Source: Streptomyces sp. NBC_01454
GTDB lineage: Bacteria; Actinomycetota; Actinomycetes; Streptomycetales; Streptomycetaceae
Length of the DNA: 64,000 bases
Assembly (NCBI RefSeq): GCF_036227565.1
Contig: NZ_CP109460.1
Span: forward strand, 3,472,001-3,536,000
Direction: 5' to 3'
The notes beneath the pieces were generated by a model. The model saw only the letters and a list, made by a program, of their open reading frames with translations. It searched no databases and had not been told where the DNA came from. Shown here piece by piece: positions 47,538 to 55,595 of this stretch; the stretch's first letter is position 1, and every line of letters starts with the position of its first letter. The position numbers and the translations under genes were made by a program.

Positions 47538-48335
47538 TTACGAGCGGGCGATATTGCGCTCGTAGACCAGCCGCAGACCGATGAGGGTGAGCCACGGCTC
47601 GTGCGCGTCGATCACCGACGACTCACCGAGCACCATCGGGGCCAGCCCGCCGGTGGCGATCACGGTCACCTCCTCCGGGTCGTCGGCCAGCTCCCGTGCC
47701 ATTCGCTGCACCACACCGTCGACCTGGCCCGCGAAGCCGTAGAGGATGCCGGACTGCATGGCCTCGACGGTGTTCTTGCCGATGACGCTGCGCGGCCGGG
47801 CCAGTTCGATCTTGCGGAGCTGGGCGCCCTTGACGCCCAGCGCGTCGACGGAGATCTCGATGCCCGGCGCGATCACGCCGCCGACGTACTCACCGCGCGC
47901 GCTGACCGCGTCGAAGGTGGTGGCCGTGCCGAAGTCGACGACCACCGCGGGACCGCCGTAGAGCTCGACGGCCGCCAGGGCGTTGATGATCCGGTCGGCG
48001 CCGACCTCCTTGGGGTTGTCCATGAGGATCGGCACGCCGGTCTTGACGCCCGGCTCCACCAGGACGGCCGGGACGTCGCCGTAGTAGCGGCGGGTGACCT
48101 CGCGCAGCTCGTGGAGCACGGAGGGCACCGTGGAGCAGATCGAGATGCCCTCGATGCCGTCGCCCAGGTCGTCGCCGAGCAGCGGATGCATCCCCATCAG
48201 GCCCTGGAGCAGGACGGCGAGCTCGTCGGCGGTGCGGCGGGCGTCGGTGGAGATCCGCCAGTGCTCGACGATCTCCTCGCCGTCGAACAGGCCGAGGACG
48301 GAGTGGGTGTTGCCCACGTCGATGGTCAACAGCAT
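47538..48335 (-). CDS. coaX: Type III pantothenate kinase
   Basis: Catalyses the first step of CoA synthesis; CoaX enzymes are not feedback-inhibited and need a monovalent cation. The ASKHA-fold phosphate motif is IDVGNTHSVLGLFDG, the second is VVVDFGTATTFDAVS and the adenosine end VTVIATGGLAP. Length 265 aa is normal. ATG 48335 lies 6 bp after the nadC stop. It is the last gene of the panC-nadB-nadC-coaX block and links pantothenate made by PanC to CoA. Confidence 0.96.
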   Translation of the reverse strand: MLLTIDVGNTHSVLGLFDGEEIVEHWRISTDARRTADELAVLLQGLMGMHPLLGDDLGDGIEGISICSTVPSVLHELREVTRRYYGDVPAVLVEPGVKTGVPILMDNPKEVGADRIINALAAVELYGGPAVVVDFGTATTFDAVSARGEYVGGVIAPGIEISVDALGVKGAQLRKIELARPRSVIGKNTVEAMQSGILYGFAGQVDGVVQRMARELADDPEEVTVIATGGLAPMVLGESSVIDAHEPWLTLIGLRLVYERNIARS

Positions 48336-48340
48336 GGTGG

Positions 48341-49405
48341 TCAGCCGTCCTCGCGCGCGGCGGTGTCCGGGGCGAGCGCCGCGTGGTCCGCGTCCTCGCG
48401 CAGGTCGAGGCCGATGTCGAGGATCGGGGAGGAGTGCGTGAGCGCCCCCACCGCGAGGTAGTCGACGCCGGTCTCGGCGTAGGGCCGGGCGTTGTCGAGC
48501 GTCAGCCGGCCCGACGACTCCAGCATGGCGCGGCCGGCGACCAGCTCGACGGCCTCGCGGGTCTGCTCCGGCGTGAAGTTGTCCAGCAGGATCAGGTCGG
48601 CGCCCTGGGCGAGGATCGGCGGGATCTGGTCGAGGCGGTCGACCTCCACCTCGATGGGCACCCCGGGGAACTCGGTCCGTACGGCCTGGAAGGCCGCGGC
48701 CACGCCACCGGCCGCGACCACGTGGTTGTCCTTGATCAGCGCCGCGTCCGACAGCGACATCCGGTGGTTGACGCCGCCGCCGCAGCGCACCGCGAACTTC
48801 TCCAGGGCGCGCAGCCCCGGCGTCGTCTTGCGGGTGTCGCGGACCTTGGCCTTGGTCCCCTCCAGCGCGTCCGCCCAGCGCCGGGTCGTGGTCGCGATGC
48901 CCGACAGGCGGCACAGGAGGTTCAGCGCGCTGCGCTCGGCGGTGAGCAGATCGCGGGTGCGGGTGGTGACGCTCAGCAGCGGGGTGCCGGCCTCGACCCG
49001 GTCGCCGTCCTCGACGTGCCGCTCGACGGCGAACTCGGCGGTGCACACCATGGACAGCACCGCCTCGGCGATCCGCAGCCCGGCGACCGTACCGGCCTCA
49101 CGGGCGGTGAAGTCGCCGGTGGCGACGGCGTCTTCGGGGACGGTCGCCACGGTCGTGACGTCCACGCCCTGGTCGAGGTCCTCCTCGAGGGCGAGGTGGG
49201 CGATGTCCTCGACCTGCACGGGGTCGAGCCCGGCGGCCACCAGGAGCGCGGCCAGATCGGGATCCAGGCCGCAGCTCAGCGGGTCGAGTTCATACGAGCC
49301 GTCGTCGCCGCCGCAGCCGCAGGCGTCGCCGCAGCCACCGCCGGGGGTGTCGCCGGTGGGCCCGCCGATCTGAAGGAGGGGGAGGTCGTCGCGGGTGCTG
49401 CTCAC
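48341..49405 (-). CDS. nadC: Nicotinate-nucleotide pyrophosphorylase, carboxylating (quinolinate phosphoribosyltransferase)
   Basis: Converts quinolinate and PRPP to nicotinate mononucleotide. The body is complete: VDVTTVATVPEDAVATGDFT, VRDTRKTTPGLRALEKFAVR, CGGGVNHRMSLSDAALIKDN, ILLDNFTPEQ and VDYLAVGALTHS, with the substrate-binding Arg, Lys and Glu/Asp positions. An N-terminal extension of about 45 residues precedes it; it is unusual for NadC but seen in streptomycetes, with Cys residues in GGGCGDACGCGG that might bind a metal. GTG 49405 is the start. It lies between nadB (68 bp upstream) and coaX. Confidence 0.95.
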   Translation of the reverse strand: MSSTRDDLPLLQIGGPTGDTPGGGCGDACGCGGDDGSYELDPLSCGLDPDLAALLVAAGLDPVQVEDIAHLALEEDLDQGVDVTTVATVPEDAVATGDFTAREAGTVAGLRIAEAVLSMVCTAEFAVERHVEDGDRVEAGTPLLSVTTRTRDLLTAERSALNLLCRLSGIATTTRRWADALEGTKAKVRDTRKTTPGLRALEKFAVRCGGGVNHRMSLSDAALIKDNHVVAAGGVAAAFQAVRTEFPGVPIEVEVDRLDQIPPILAQGADLILLDNFTPEQTREAVELVAGRAMLESSGRLTLDNARPYAETGVDYLAVGALTHSSPILDIGLDLREDADHAALAPDTAAREDG

Positions 49406-49473
49406 GGGGTGGCTCCGTATTCGGGGAGGGGGGTGGGGTACCCCGGGGGTCTGTCGTTGCGGTCGATCGGTGG

Positions 49474-51249
49474 TTACGGGGTGGCGGTGGCCCGGGGGCC
49501 GTCGTCGGCGGTCGGCGGGAATCCGGCGGTCTCCGTCGTACGGAGGGCCAGCGCCCGGTCCGCACCCAGGGTGATGCGGAAGTGCCGGCGCCAGGAGGCA
49601 TCGTCCCGCTCCGGGTGGTCCTCGCGCCAATGGCAGCCGCGGGTCTCCGTACGGCGCTGTGCCGCGGCGACCAGTACCCGTGCGACGCACAGGAGGTTGG
49701 TGGCTTCCCATGCTTCCACGCCGGGCTCGGGGGCCTTGTGCGCGGAAGCCTGGGCGCTCGTCTCCGTCGCCTCGCGGTGAAGGCGGTCGAGGGCGGCGGC
49801 GGCCTGCGCGAGGCTCTCGGCGCTGCGCAGCACCCCGGCACCGGCGGTCATGATCCGCTGCACGGCACCGCGGGTCTCGGGGGCGAGGAGTGGGAGGGTG
49901 GTACGGGGCGCGGGCGCCGGCGCGGGGTGTGCCCCGGGCGCCGGGGCGGGGCGCGTTGCGGGGCCTCCGGCGATGTCCGCGGCGATCCGCTCCGCGAAGA
50001 CCAGGCCCTCCAGGAGGGAGTTGGAGGCGAGACGGTTGGCACCGTGCACGCCGGTGCAGGCGACCTCTCCGCAGGCGTAGAGGCCGGGGACGGTGGTGCG
50101 CCCGCGCAGATCGGTGCGCACGCCGCCGGAGGCGTAGTGCGCGGCCGGGGCGACCGGTATCGGCTCGCTGACCGGGTCGAGGCCATGGCTGCGGCAGGCG
50201 GCGAGGATGGTCGGGAAGCGGCTCTCCCACATCTGCGCGCCGAAGTGCCGGCCGTCCAGATACATGTGCTCGGCGCCCTGTTCGTGCGCCCGGCGCGTGA
50301 TCGCCTTGGCGACGATGTCGCGCGGCGCCAGTTCGGCGAGTTCGTGCTGCCCCACCATGAAGCGGGTCCCGCCGGCGTCGACGAGATGGGCGCCCTCGCC
50401 CCGCACGGCCTCGGAGATCAGCGGCTGCTGGCCCTCGGCTTCCGGGCCCAGATACAGGACGGTGGGGTGGAACTGGACGAATTCCAGGTCGGAGACCTCC
50501 GCGCCGGCGCGCAGCGCCAGCGCCACCCCGTCGCCGGTGGAGACCGGCGGGTTGGTGGTCGCGGAGAAGACCTGCCCCATGCCGCCGGTGGCGAGCACCA
50601 CCGCCGGGGCGTGCACGGCCCCGACGCCGTCGTGCTGGCCCTCCCCCATCACGTGCAGGGTGACCCCGCAGGCATGGCCGTCGGCGTCCGTGAGCAGGTC
50701 GAGGACCAGGGCGTTCTCGACGGTGCGCAGGCCGGCGGCGCGGACCGCCTCGACGAGCGCGCGGGAGATCTCCGCCCCGGTGGCGTCGCCGCCGGCGTGC
50801 GCGATACGGCGGCGGTGGTGGCCGCCTTCGCGGGTGAGCGCGATCTCCTCGCTGTCCGGTGCGGTGTCGAAGCGCGCGCCGGTCCGGATGAGGCGGTGGA
50901 CGGCGTCGGGGCCCTCGGTGACCAGGGCCCGCACGGCCTCCTCGTCGCACAGTCCGGCGCCCGCCACGAGGGTGTCGGCCAGATGCTGCTCGGGGGTGTC
51001 GCCCTCGCCGAGCGCCGCGGCGATACCGCCCTGCGCCCAGCGGGTGGAGCCGTCGTCCAGGCGGGCCTTGGTGACGACGACGGTCCGGCGGCCGGCCGCG
51101 GCGCAGCGCAGCGCGGCGGTCAGCCCGGCCACCCCGGAGCCCACGACGACGACGTCGGCCTCGATGGACCAGCCGGGGGCGGGGGCCGTCAGACGTATGC
51201 CGGTGCCCGGGAGGGGTCCGGGTCCGGTACCTGTTCCGGTGGCGGTCAT
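49474..51249 (-). CDS. nadB: L-aspartate oxidase
   Basis: FAD-dependent oxidation of aspartate to iminoaspartate, the first step of de novo NAD synthesis; NadA is not in the window. The FAD site is DVVVVGSGVAGLTAALRCAA, with TKARLDDGSTRWAQGGIAAAL, the active-site ARG-bearing HYASGGVRTDLRGRTTVPGL and LYACGEVACTGVHGANRLAS. About 590 aa. ATG 51249 overlaps the panC stop by 4 bp (ATGA), so it is translationally coupled. The C-terminal helical domain ends with a Pro/Asp tail. Confidence 0.96.
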   Translation of the reverse strand: MTATGTGTGPGPLPGTGIRLTAPAPGWSIEADVVVVGSGVAGLTAALRCAAAGRRTVVVTKARLDDGSTRWAQGGIAAALGEGDTPEQHLADTLVAGAGLCDEEAVRALVTEGPDAVHRLIRTGARFDTAPDSEEIALTREGGHHRRRIAHAGGDATGAEISRALVEAVRAAGLRTVENALVLDLLTDADGHACGVTLHVMGEGQHDGVGAVHAPAVVLATGGMGQVFSATTNPPVSTGDGVALALRAGAEVSDLEFVQFHPTVLYLGPEAEGQQPLISEAVRGEGAHLVDAGGTRFMVGQHELAELAPRDIVAKAITRRAHEQGAEHMYLDGRHFGAQMWESRFPTILAACRSHGLDPVSEPIPVAPAAHYASGGVRTDLRGRTTVPGLYACGEVACTGVHGANRLASNSLLEGLVFAERIAADIAGGPATRPAPAPGAHPAPAPAPRTTLPLLAPETRGAVQRIMTAGAGVLRSAESLAQAAAALDRLHREATETSAQASAHKAPEPGVEAWEATNLLCVARVLVAAAQRRTETRGCHWREDHPERDDASWRRHFRITLGADRALALRTTETAGFPPTADDGPRATATP

Positions 51250-52427
51250 CTGCTCGCTCCGAGGGGGCCGTGGTGGTGGGAGGCGGCCGGGTCTTCGGCG
51301 GGCGGGCCGGAGCCGGCGGTGTGCGGGGTGGCTCCGCCCGCGTCGGCGGGCGTGGTGTCCCGGGCCCCGAAGAGGAGACGGATGTTGTCGATGAGCCGGG
51401 TGGTGCCGACCTTGGCGGCGACGGCCAGGATGGCCTCGCCCTCGTAGGAGTCCGGGACCTCGGTGAAGTCGCACGGATCGACCAGCGCCAGATAGTCGAG
51501 CGCCAGCGGCGGGTCGAGCAGGGCCGCGTCCTCCAGCACCGCGCGGGCCGCGGCGCGTGCCACCGAGGGCCCGTGCGGGGGCACCGCGGCGGCGTAGGCG
51601 ACGGCGTGCGCGTCGGCGGCGGCCCGGTCCTCGCCGAGGGCGGCCAGGGCCGCCGCGCGGTCCTGGGCGGGGTGGCCGGCGCAGGCGGCGCGGGCGCGCA
51701 GCGCCTCCTCGGCGGCGAGCCGGTCGCGGGCCGCGAACAGCGCCCCCGACAGCGCGAGCGCGGTGTGCCGCTCCGGGGCGGAGAGGTAGCGGTTACGGCT
51801 GGACAGGGCGAGCCCGTCCTCCTCGCGGACCGTGGGGACACCGACGATCTCGACGGGGAAGTTGAGGTCGGCGGCCATCCTCGTGATGACCGCGAGCTGC
51901 TGGGCGTCCTTCTGCCCGTAGAACGCGCAGTCCGGGGCGGTCAGATGCAGCAGCTTGGCGACGACGGTCAGGACGCCGTCGAAGTGACCGGGGCGGCTGG
52001 CGCCCTCCAGGAGGCCGCCCATGGGGCCGGCGGCGATCCGGATCTGCGGTTCCCCGCCCGGGTAGACCTCGTCGGCGGACGGCGCGAAGACCACGTCCGC
52101 ACCGGCCGCGGCCGCCAGTTCGACATCCGCCTCCAGGGTGCGCGGATAGCGGTCCAGGTCCTCGCCGGCGCCGAACTGCAGCGGATTGACGAAGACCGTG
52201 ACGACGACCTGCCCCTGGGGGCCGACGCGGCGGCGGGCGGCGCGGATCAGGGTGGCGTGGCCCTCGTGCAGCGCGCCCATGGTCATCACGACCGCGCGCT
52301 CGCCACCGGAGCGGCGGGGCAGATCGCGCAGGGCCGCGGCGGTGTGGAGGAGGTGGCCGGGGCCGGGCCGGGCCTGCTCGGCGGGGAGGGCCGGGTCCAT
52401 GGGCGGCTGCGGTTCCTGGTGCTTCAC
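51246..52427 (-). CDS. panC: Pantothenate synthetase
   Basis: Joins pantoate and beta-alanine with ATP. The HIGH-like nucleotidyl motif is MGALHEGHATLIRAA, followed by VVTVFVNPLQFG, DCAFYGQKDAQQLAVI, and the KMSKS-like SSRNRYLSAPER. At 393 aa it is longer than most PanC (about 280-310) because of an N-terminal extension and a C-terminal Ala/Gly/Pro-rich tail. GTG 52427 overlaps the DUF2520 stop (GTGA). No panB or panD is in the window. Confidence 0.96.
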   Translation of the reverse strand: MKHQEPQPPMDPALPAEQARPGPGHLLHTAAALRDLPRRSGGERAVVMTMGALHEGHATLIRAARRRVGPQGQVVVTVFVNPLQFGAGEDLDRYPRTLEADVELAAAAGADVVFAPSADEVYPGGEPQIRIAAGPMGGLLEGASRPGHFDGVLTVVAKLLHLTAPDCAFYGQKDAQQLAVITRMAADLNFPVEIVGVPTVREEDGLALSSRNRYLSAPERHTALALSGALFAARDRLAAEEALRARAACAGHPAQDRAAALAALGEDRAAADAHAVAYAAAVPPHGPSVARAAARAVLEDAALLDPPLALDYLALVDPCDFTEVPDSYEGEAILAVAAKVGTTRLIDNIRLLFGARDTTPADAGGATPHTAGSGPPAEDPAASHHHGPLGASR

Positions 52428-53401
52428 CGGTCGCCTCCCCCGGGGCCGGCGGCGTCGGGGCCCGGGCCCCTGGAGCCGGGGGCGGTGCCGGAACCGTCGT
52501 CGGAGCCGGCGAGGACATCGAGCAGGTCCTCGGCCAGTTCGGGCTTGAGCAGACCGTGGGACAGCGCGCGGTCCGCGGTCGTCCGGGCCATGGCGAGGTA
52601 GCCGGCGACGCTCTGCGGTGCGTGCCGGCGCAGCTCGGCGATATGGACGGCGACGGTGCCGGCGTCGCCCCGGGCGACCGGGCCGGTCAGCGCGGCGTCA
52701 CCGGACCGGAGCGCGTTGTCCAGGGCGGCGCCGAGCAGCGGGCCCAGCATTCGGTCGGGGGCCTGCACCCCCGCGTCGTGCAGCAGCTCCATGGCCTGGG
52801 CGACGAGCGTGACCAGATGGTTCGCGCCGATGGCGAGCGCCGCGTGATAGAGCGGACGGGCCGATTCCGCGATCCACTCGGGCTCCCCGCCCATCTCGAT
52901 GACCAGCGCTTCCGCCGCCATCCGCAGCTCGTCGGGCGAGGTCACCCCGAACGAGCAGCCGGCCAGCCGCTGGACGTCCACGGAGGTGCCGGTGAAGGTC
53001 ATCGCCGGATGCAGGGCCAGCGGCAGGGCCCCGGCGCGGGTGGCCGGGTCCAGCACCGCGGTGCCGTACCGCCCGGAGGTGTGCACCAGCAGCTGGCCGG
53101 GCCGCACGGCGCCGGTCTCCGCGAGGCCGCTCACCAGGCCGGCCAGGGCGTCGTCGGGGACGGTCAGCAAGACGAGGTCGGCGCGGGCGAACACCTCGGC
53201 GGGGGTGACCAGCGGAACGTCGGGCAGCAGCTCGGCGGCGCGGCGCACGGAGGCGTCGGAGACTCCCGACACGGCAACCGGGCGATGCCCCGCGAGCTGC
53301 AACGCGGCGGCGAGGGCGGGCCCGACACGGCCGGCGCCGACGACTCCGACGGTCAGCCGGGCGGGTCGGTCCTGGGCCTCGGTGGGTGGGTGTGCATTCA
53401 C
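52424..53401 (-). CDS. Rossmann-like and DUF2520 domain protein, putative ketopantoate-reductase-like
   Basis: A 325-aa protein with an N-terminal Rossmann fold (LTVGVVGAGRVGPALAAALQ, NADP-binding GxGxxG) and a C-terminal helical DUF2520 domain (RPLYHAALAIGANHLVTLVA, LLGAALDNALRSGDAALTGP). In gene order it always precedes panC in streptomycetes, and it has been considered a ketopantoate reductase-like enzyme, but the reaction is not shown. GTG 53401 is the start. It opens the operon; its promoter region has DnaA-box-like sequences. Confidence 0.86.
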   Translation of the reverse strand: MNAHPPTEAQDRPARLTVGVVGAGRVGPALAAALQLAGHRPVAVSGVSDASVRRAAELLPDVPLVTPAEVFARADLVLLTVPDDALAGLVSGLAETGAVRPGQLLVHTSGRYGTAVLDPATRAGALPLALHPAMTFTGTSVDVQRLAGCSFGVTSPDELRMAAEALVIEMGGEPEWIAESARPLYHAALAIGANHLVTLVAQAMELLHDAGVQAPDRMLGPLLGAALDNALRSGDAALTGPVARGDAGTVAVHIAELRRHAPQSVAGYLAMARTTADRALSHGLLKPELAEDLLDVLAGSDDGSGTAPGSRGPGPDAAGPGGGDR

Positions 53402-53487
53402 GCGGCGATGGCCTTCCGTTCCAGTCCGCGGGGGGTACCGGACGATTCTTCGCCATGCTACGCGAGTGTTTCCGGCGGCCTTCAGAG

Positions 53488-53531
53488 TTGTGCACAAGGT
53501 GAGACGGGGTCTCGCACACGAGTTATCCACA
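53488..53531. promoter_or_regulatory. Two DnaA-box-like sequences in a divergent promoter region
   Basis: TTATCCACA (53523-53531) equals the classical DnaA box; TTGTGCACA (53488-53496), 35 bp before it, differs at one position from TTGTCCACA, the streptomycete form. Both lie between the divergent DUF2520-panC operon and the aldolase-like gene. They might connect replication control with these genes, or be chance. Confidence 0.35.
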
Positions 53532-53636
53532 GGGGTCGCGGGCCCGCGCCGGGCTGGGCAATGATCAGTGCGACGCCGCGCGAAACGCACGAAACGACAG
53601 CGCGGAGAAATACCAGGTAGGGGGCGTGTGAGGCGT

Positions 53637-54974
53637 ATGGGAAACGCAAGCAAGGACGGCGCGGGGAGCGCGGGCGGGGGCTCACCGGACGCTGTGGGGG
53701 AGGGCTCGGGCGGGCAGGCGCGGGACAGTTCGATCCCTGGGGCCGTGCGGAGTGGATCAGCCGGCGGCAGGGGGGACGTCCCGGGCGGCGCTCCGGCCGC
53801 GGCGCGTGGCCCCGCGGTCGAGCGGGAGCGGATGTTCGCGGCGATCCGGGCCTCGAAGCGCGTGCTGGCCGGCAGCGCGGGAGGGGCCAAGACGATCCGC
53901 GACCGGCTGGACCGCCTGACGGCCGACGCCCCGGCCGCCTACGACCTGGACGGCTGGACCGACGTCTACGGCAACGACGACAGCATCATCGGCGAGCTGG
54001 AGCGCCGGACCGCCGACGCCCTGGGCACCGAGGCGGCCGCCTTCTTCCCGACCGGCACGATGGCCCAGCAGGTCGCGCTGCGCTGCTGGGCGGGGCGAAC
54101 GGGCAACGCCACGGTCGCCGGCCATCCGATGTCGCACATGGAGGTGCACGAGCGCGATGCCTATGCGGCGGTCAGCGGGCTGCGCATGGTGCATCCGACG
54201 AGCGCCGCGCGGCCGCCGACCGCCGCGGAGATATCCGGCCTGGCCGAGCCGTTCGGCACGCTCGCACTCGAACTGCCGCTGCGCGATGCCGGATTCGTCC
54301 TGCCGACATGGGACGAGCTGACCGCGGTCGTGGCAGCGGCGCGGGACCGTGATGCGGTGGTGCACTTCGACGGCGCCCGGCTGTGGGAGTGCGGCCCGCA
54401 CTTCGGCCGCTCGCTCCCGGAGATCGCGGCCCTCGCGGACAGCGTGTACGTCTCCTTCTACAAGACGCTGAACGGCATATCGGGCGCCGCGCTCGCGGGC
54501 ACCGAGGACTTCATCGACGAGGCGCGGGCCTGGCGGCACCGGTACGGCGGCCAGCTGTTCCAGCAGTGGCCGGCCGCCCTGACCGCCCTGACCGGCCTGG
54601 ACCGTGAGCTGCCCCGGCTGCCGGAGTACGTGGCGCACGCGAAGACCGTGGCCCGCGCGCTGGGCGAGGGCCTGGCCGGTGCCGGTGTGCCGTGGTTCCG
54701 GGTGCATCCGGAGGTGCCGCACACCCATCAGTTCCAGGTGTGGCTCCCGCACCCGCCCGAGCTGCTGAACGAGGCCGCCGTACGCCAGGCGGAGGAAACC
54801 GGGACCACACTGTTCCGCTGGTGGTCCGAGCCGACCCTCGGCGGCCCACCCGGGGTGGCGATCACGGAGCTGACGATATCCGCCTCCGCCGTGGAGTGGA
54901 CGGCGGGAGAAGTACGCGCGGCGGTCGGGGAGTTCGTGGCATTCGTGGAACGCGTGAGGGAGGAGCGCGTTTAG
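53637..54974 (+). CDS. Threonine aldolase-like PLP enzyme (beta-eliminating lyase family)
   Basis: A type I PLP-fold enzyme. The N-terminal about 60 residues are Gly/Ala/Ser-rich and disordered. The core shows DVYGNDDSIIGELERRTADA, AAAFFPTGTMAQQVALRCWA, the PLP Asp region in VVHFDGARLWECGPHFGRSL and the Schiff-base Lys in VSFYKTLNGISGAALAGTED, which matches L-threonine aldolase (GlyA-like fold, cleaving threonine to glycine and acetaldehyde). ATG 53637 is taken as the start; GTG 53628 is also possible. Specificity is by family only. Confidence 0.87.
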   Translation: MGNASKDGAGSAGGGSPDAVGEGSGGQARDSSIPGAVRSGSAGGRGDVPGGAPAAARGPAVERERMFAAIRASKRVLAGSAGGAKTIRDRLDRLTADAPAAYDLDGWTDVYGNDDSIIGELERRTADALGTEAAAFFPTGTMAQQVALRCWAGRTGNATVAGHPMSHMEVHERDAYAAVSGLRMVHPTSAARPPTAAEISGLAEPFGTLALELPLRDAGFVLPTWDELTAVVAAARDRDAVVHFDGARLWECGPHFGRSLPEIAALADSVYVSFYKTLNGISGAALAGTEDFIDEARAWRHRYGGQLFQQWPAALTALTGLDRELPRLPEYVAHAKTVARALGEGLAGAGVPWFRVHPEVPHTHQFQVWLPHPPELLNEAAVRQAEETGTTLFRWWSEPTLGGPPGVAITELTISASAVEWTAGEVRAAVGEFVAFVERVREERV

Positions 54975-55228
54975 GCCGAGGGCGTCGGGGGGGCCGACTG
55001 GGTTGAGCGTGGCGGGGGTTGGGCCCGTGGGGTGGGGTGAGGGGGCTGGGCTGGGCTGGGCTGAGCTCGGCCTGGCGGGGGCGTGCGGGGTTGGGCTGGG
55101 CTGGGCTGGACGGGGTGAGGCCGGCGGGGGGTGAGGGGAGGCGGGGGGGCGGGCCCCCCGGGGGGGGAGGCGGGGGACGGGAGGAGGCCGACAGGTGACG
55201 GCACGGCTGCGCCGGCGCACCCCTCCCC
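54975..55228. repeat. G-rich low-complexity region with GGGCT-type repeats
   Basis: No gene is visible. The plus strand has runs of GGGCT units at 55045-55064 and 55092-55110 and dense G-runs from 55125 to 55185, where GGGGGGCGGGCCCCCCGGGG also forms a strong hairpin. On the plus strand several stretches of four or more GGG runs could form G-quadruplexes. It is downstream of the aldolase-like gene and may act as its terminator. Confidence 0.6.
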
Positions 55229-55495
55229 CTACACATGCAGCAGACGAACGACCCGCTGCACCGCACCCGCCGCCGCACGTCCCCGCCGCCCCACCCCTCG
55301 TGCGTATCGCCTCGCCCGGCTCGCGAGCCGGCCCGCGAGCCGGTCGGTGGGGTCGGTGACGACGGCCCGGAAGCGGTACCACTGGCGGATCTCGTGTGCG
55401 GTGCGGACGGTGTGCGTGCCCGGGGCGGGCGGGGTGGCCTCGCCTCGTCGGGTGGCGCGGTAGGTGTCGAGAAGGTGCTGCTGGGCGGCGTTCAT
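55229..55495 (-). CDS. Small basic protein, 88 aa
   Basis: Starts at ATG 55495 (MNAAQQHLLDTYRATRRGEA) with GAGGG just before it. A helical N-terminal half is followed by HEIRQWYRFRAVVTDPTDRL and an Arg-rich C-terminus. The basic tail suggests nucleic acid or membrane contact, but I recognise no family. It is divergent from the ArsR gene, and the operator-like inverted repeat lies between them, so it is a candidate target of that regulator. Confidence 0.68.
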   Translation of the reverse strand: MNAAQQHLLDTYRATRRGEATPPAPGTHTVRTAHEIRQWYRFRAVVTDPTDRLAGRLASRARRYARGVGRRGRAAAGAVQRVVRLLHV

Positions 55496-55531
55496 GTCCC
55501 TCACTGTGCGGCGCTCCCCCGGCCCGCCGCG

Positions 55532-55560
55532 CGTCGATTGACCAGAGCCGTCAATCGACG
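55532..55560. promoter_or_regulatory. Perfect 10-bp inverted repeat, operator candidate for the ArsR regulator
   Basis: Arms CGTCGATTGA (55532-55541) and TCAATCGACG (55551-55560) are perfectly complementary across a 9-bp spacer. It lies between the small basic protein gene and the ArsR gene. The half-site resembles those bound by winged-helix ArsR dimers. Confidence 0.65.
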
Positions 55561-55595
55561 TTCGCGCAGGTGGCGCGCTCGCGCATGATGTGCGC

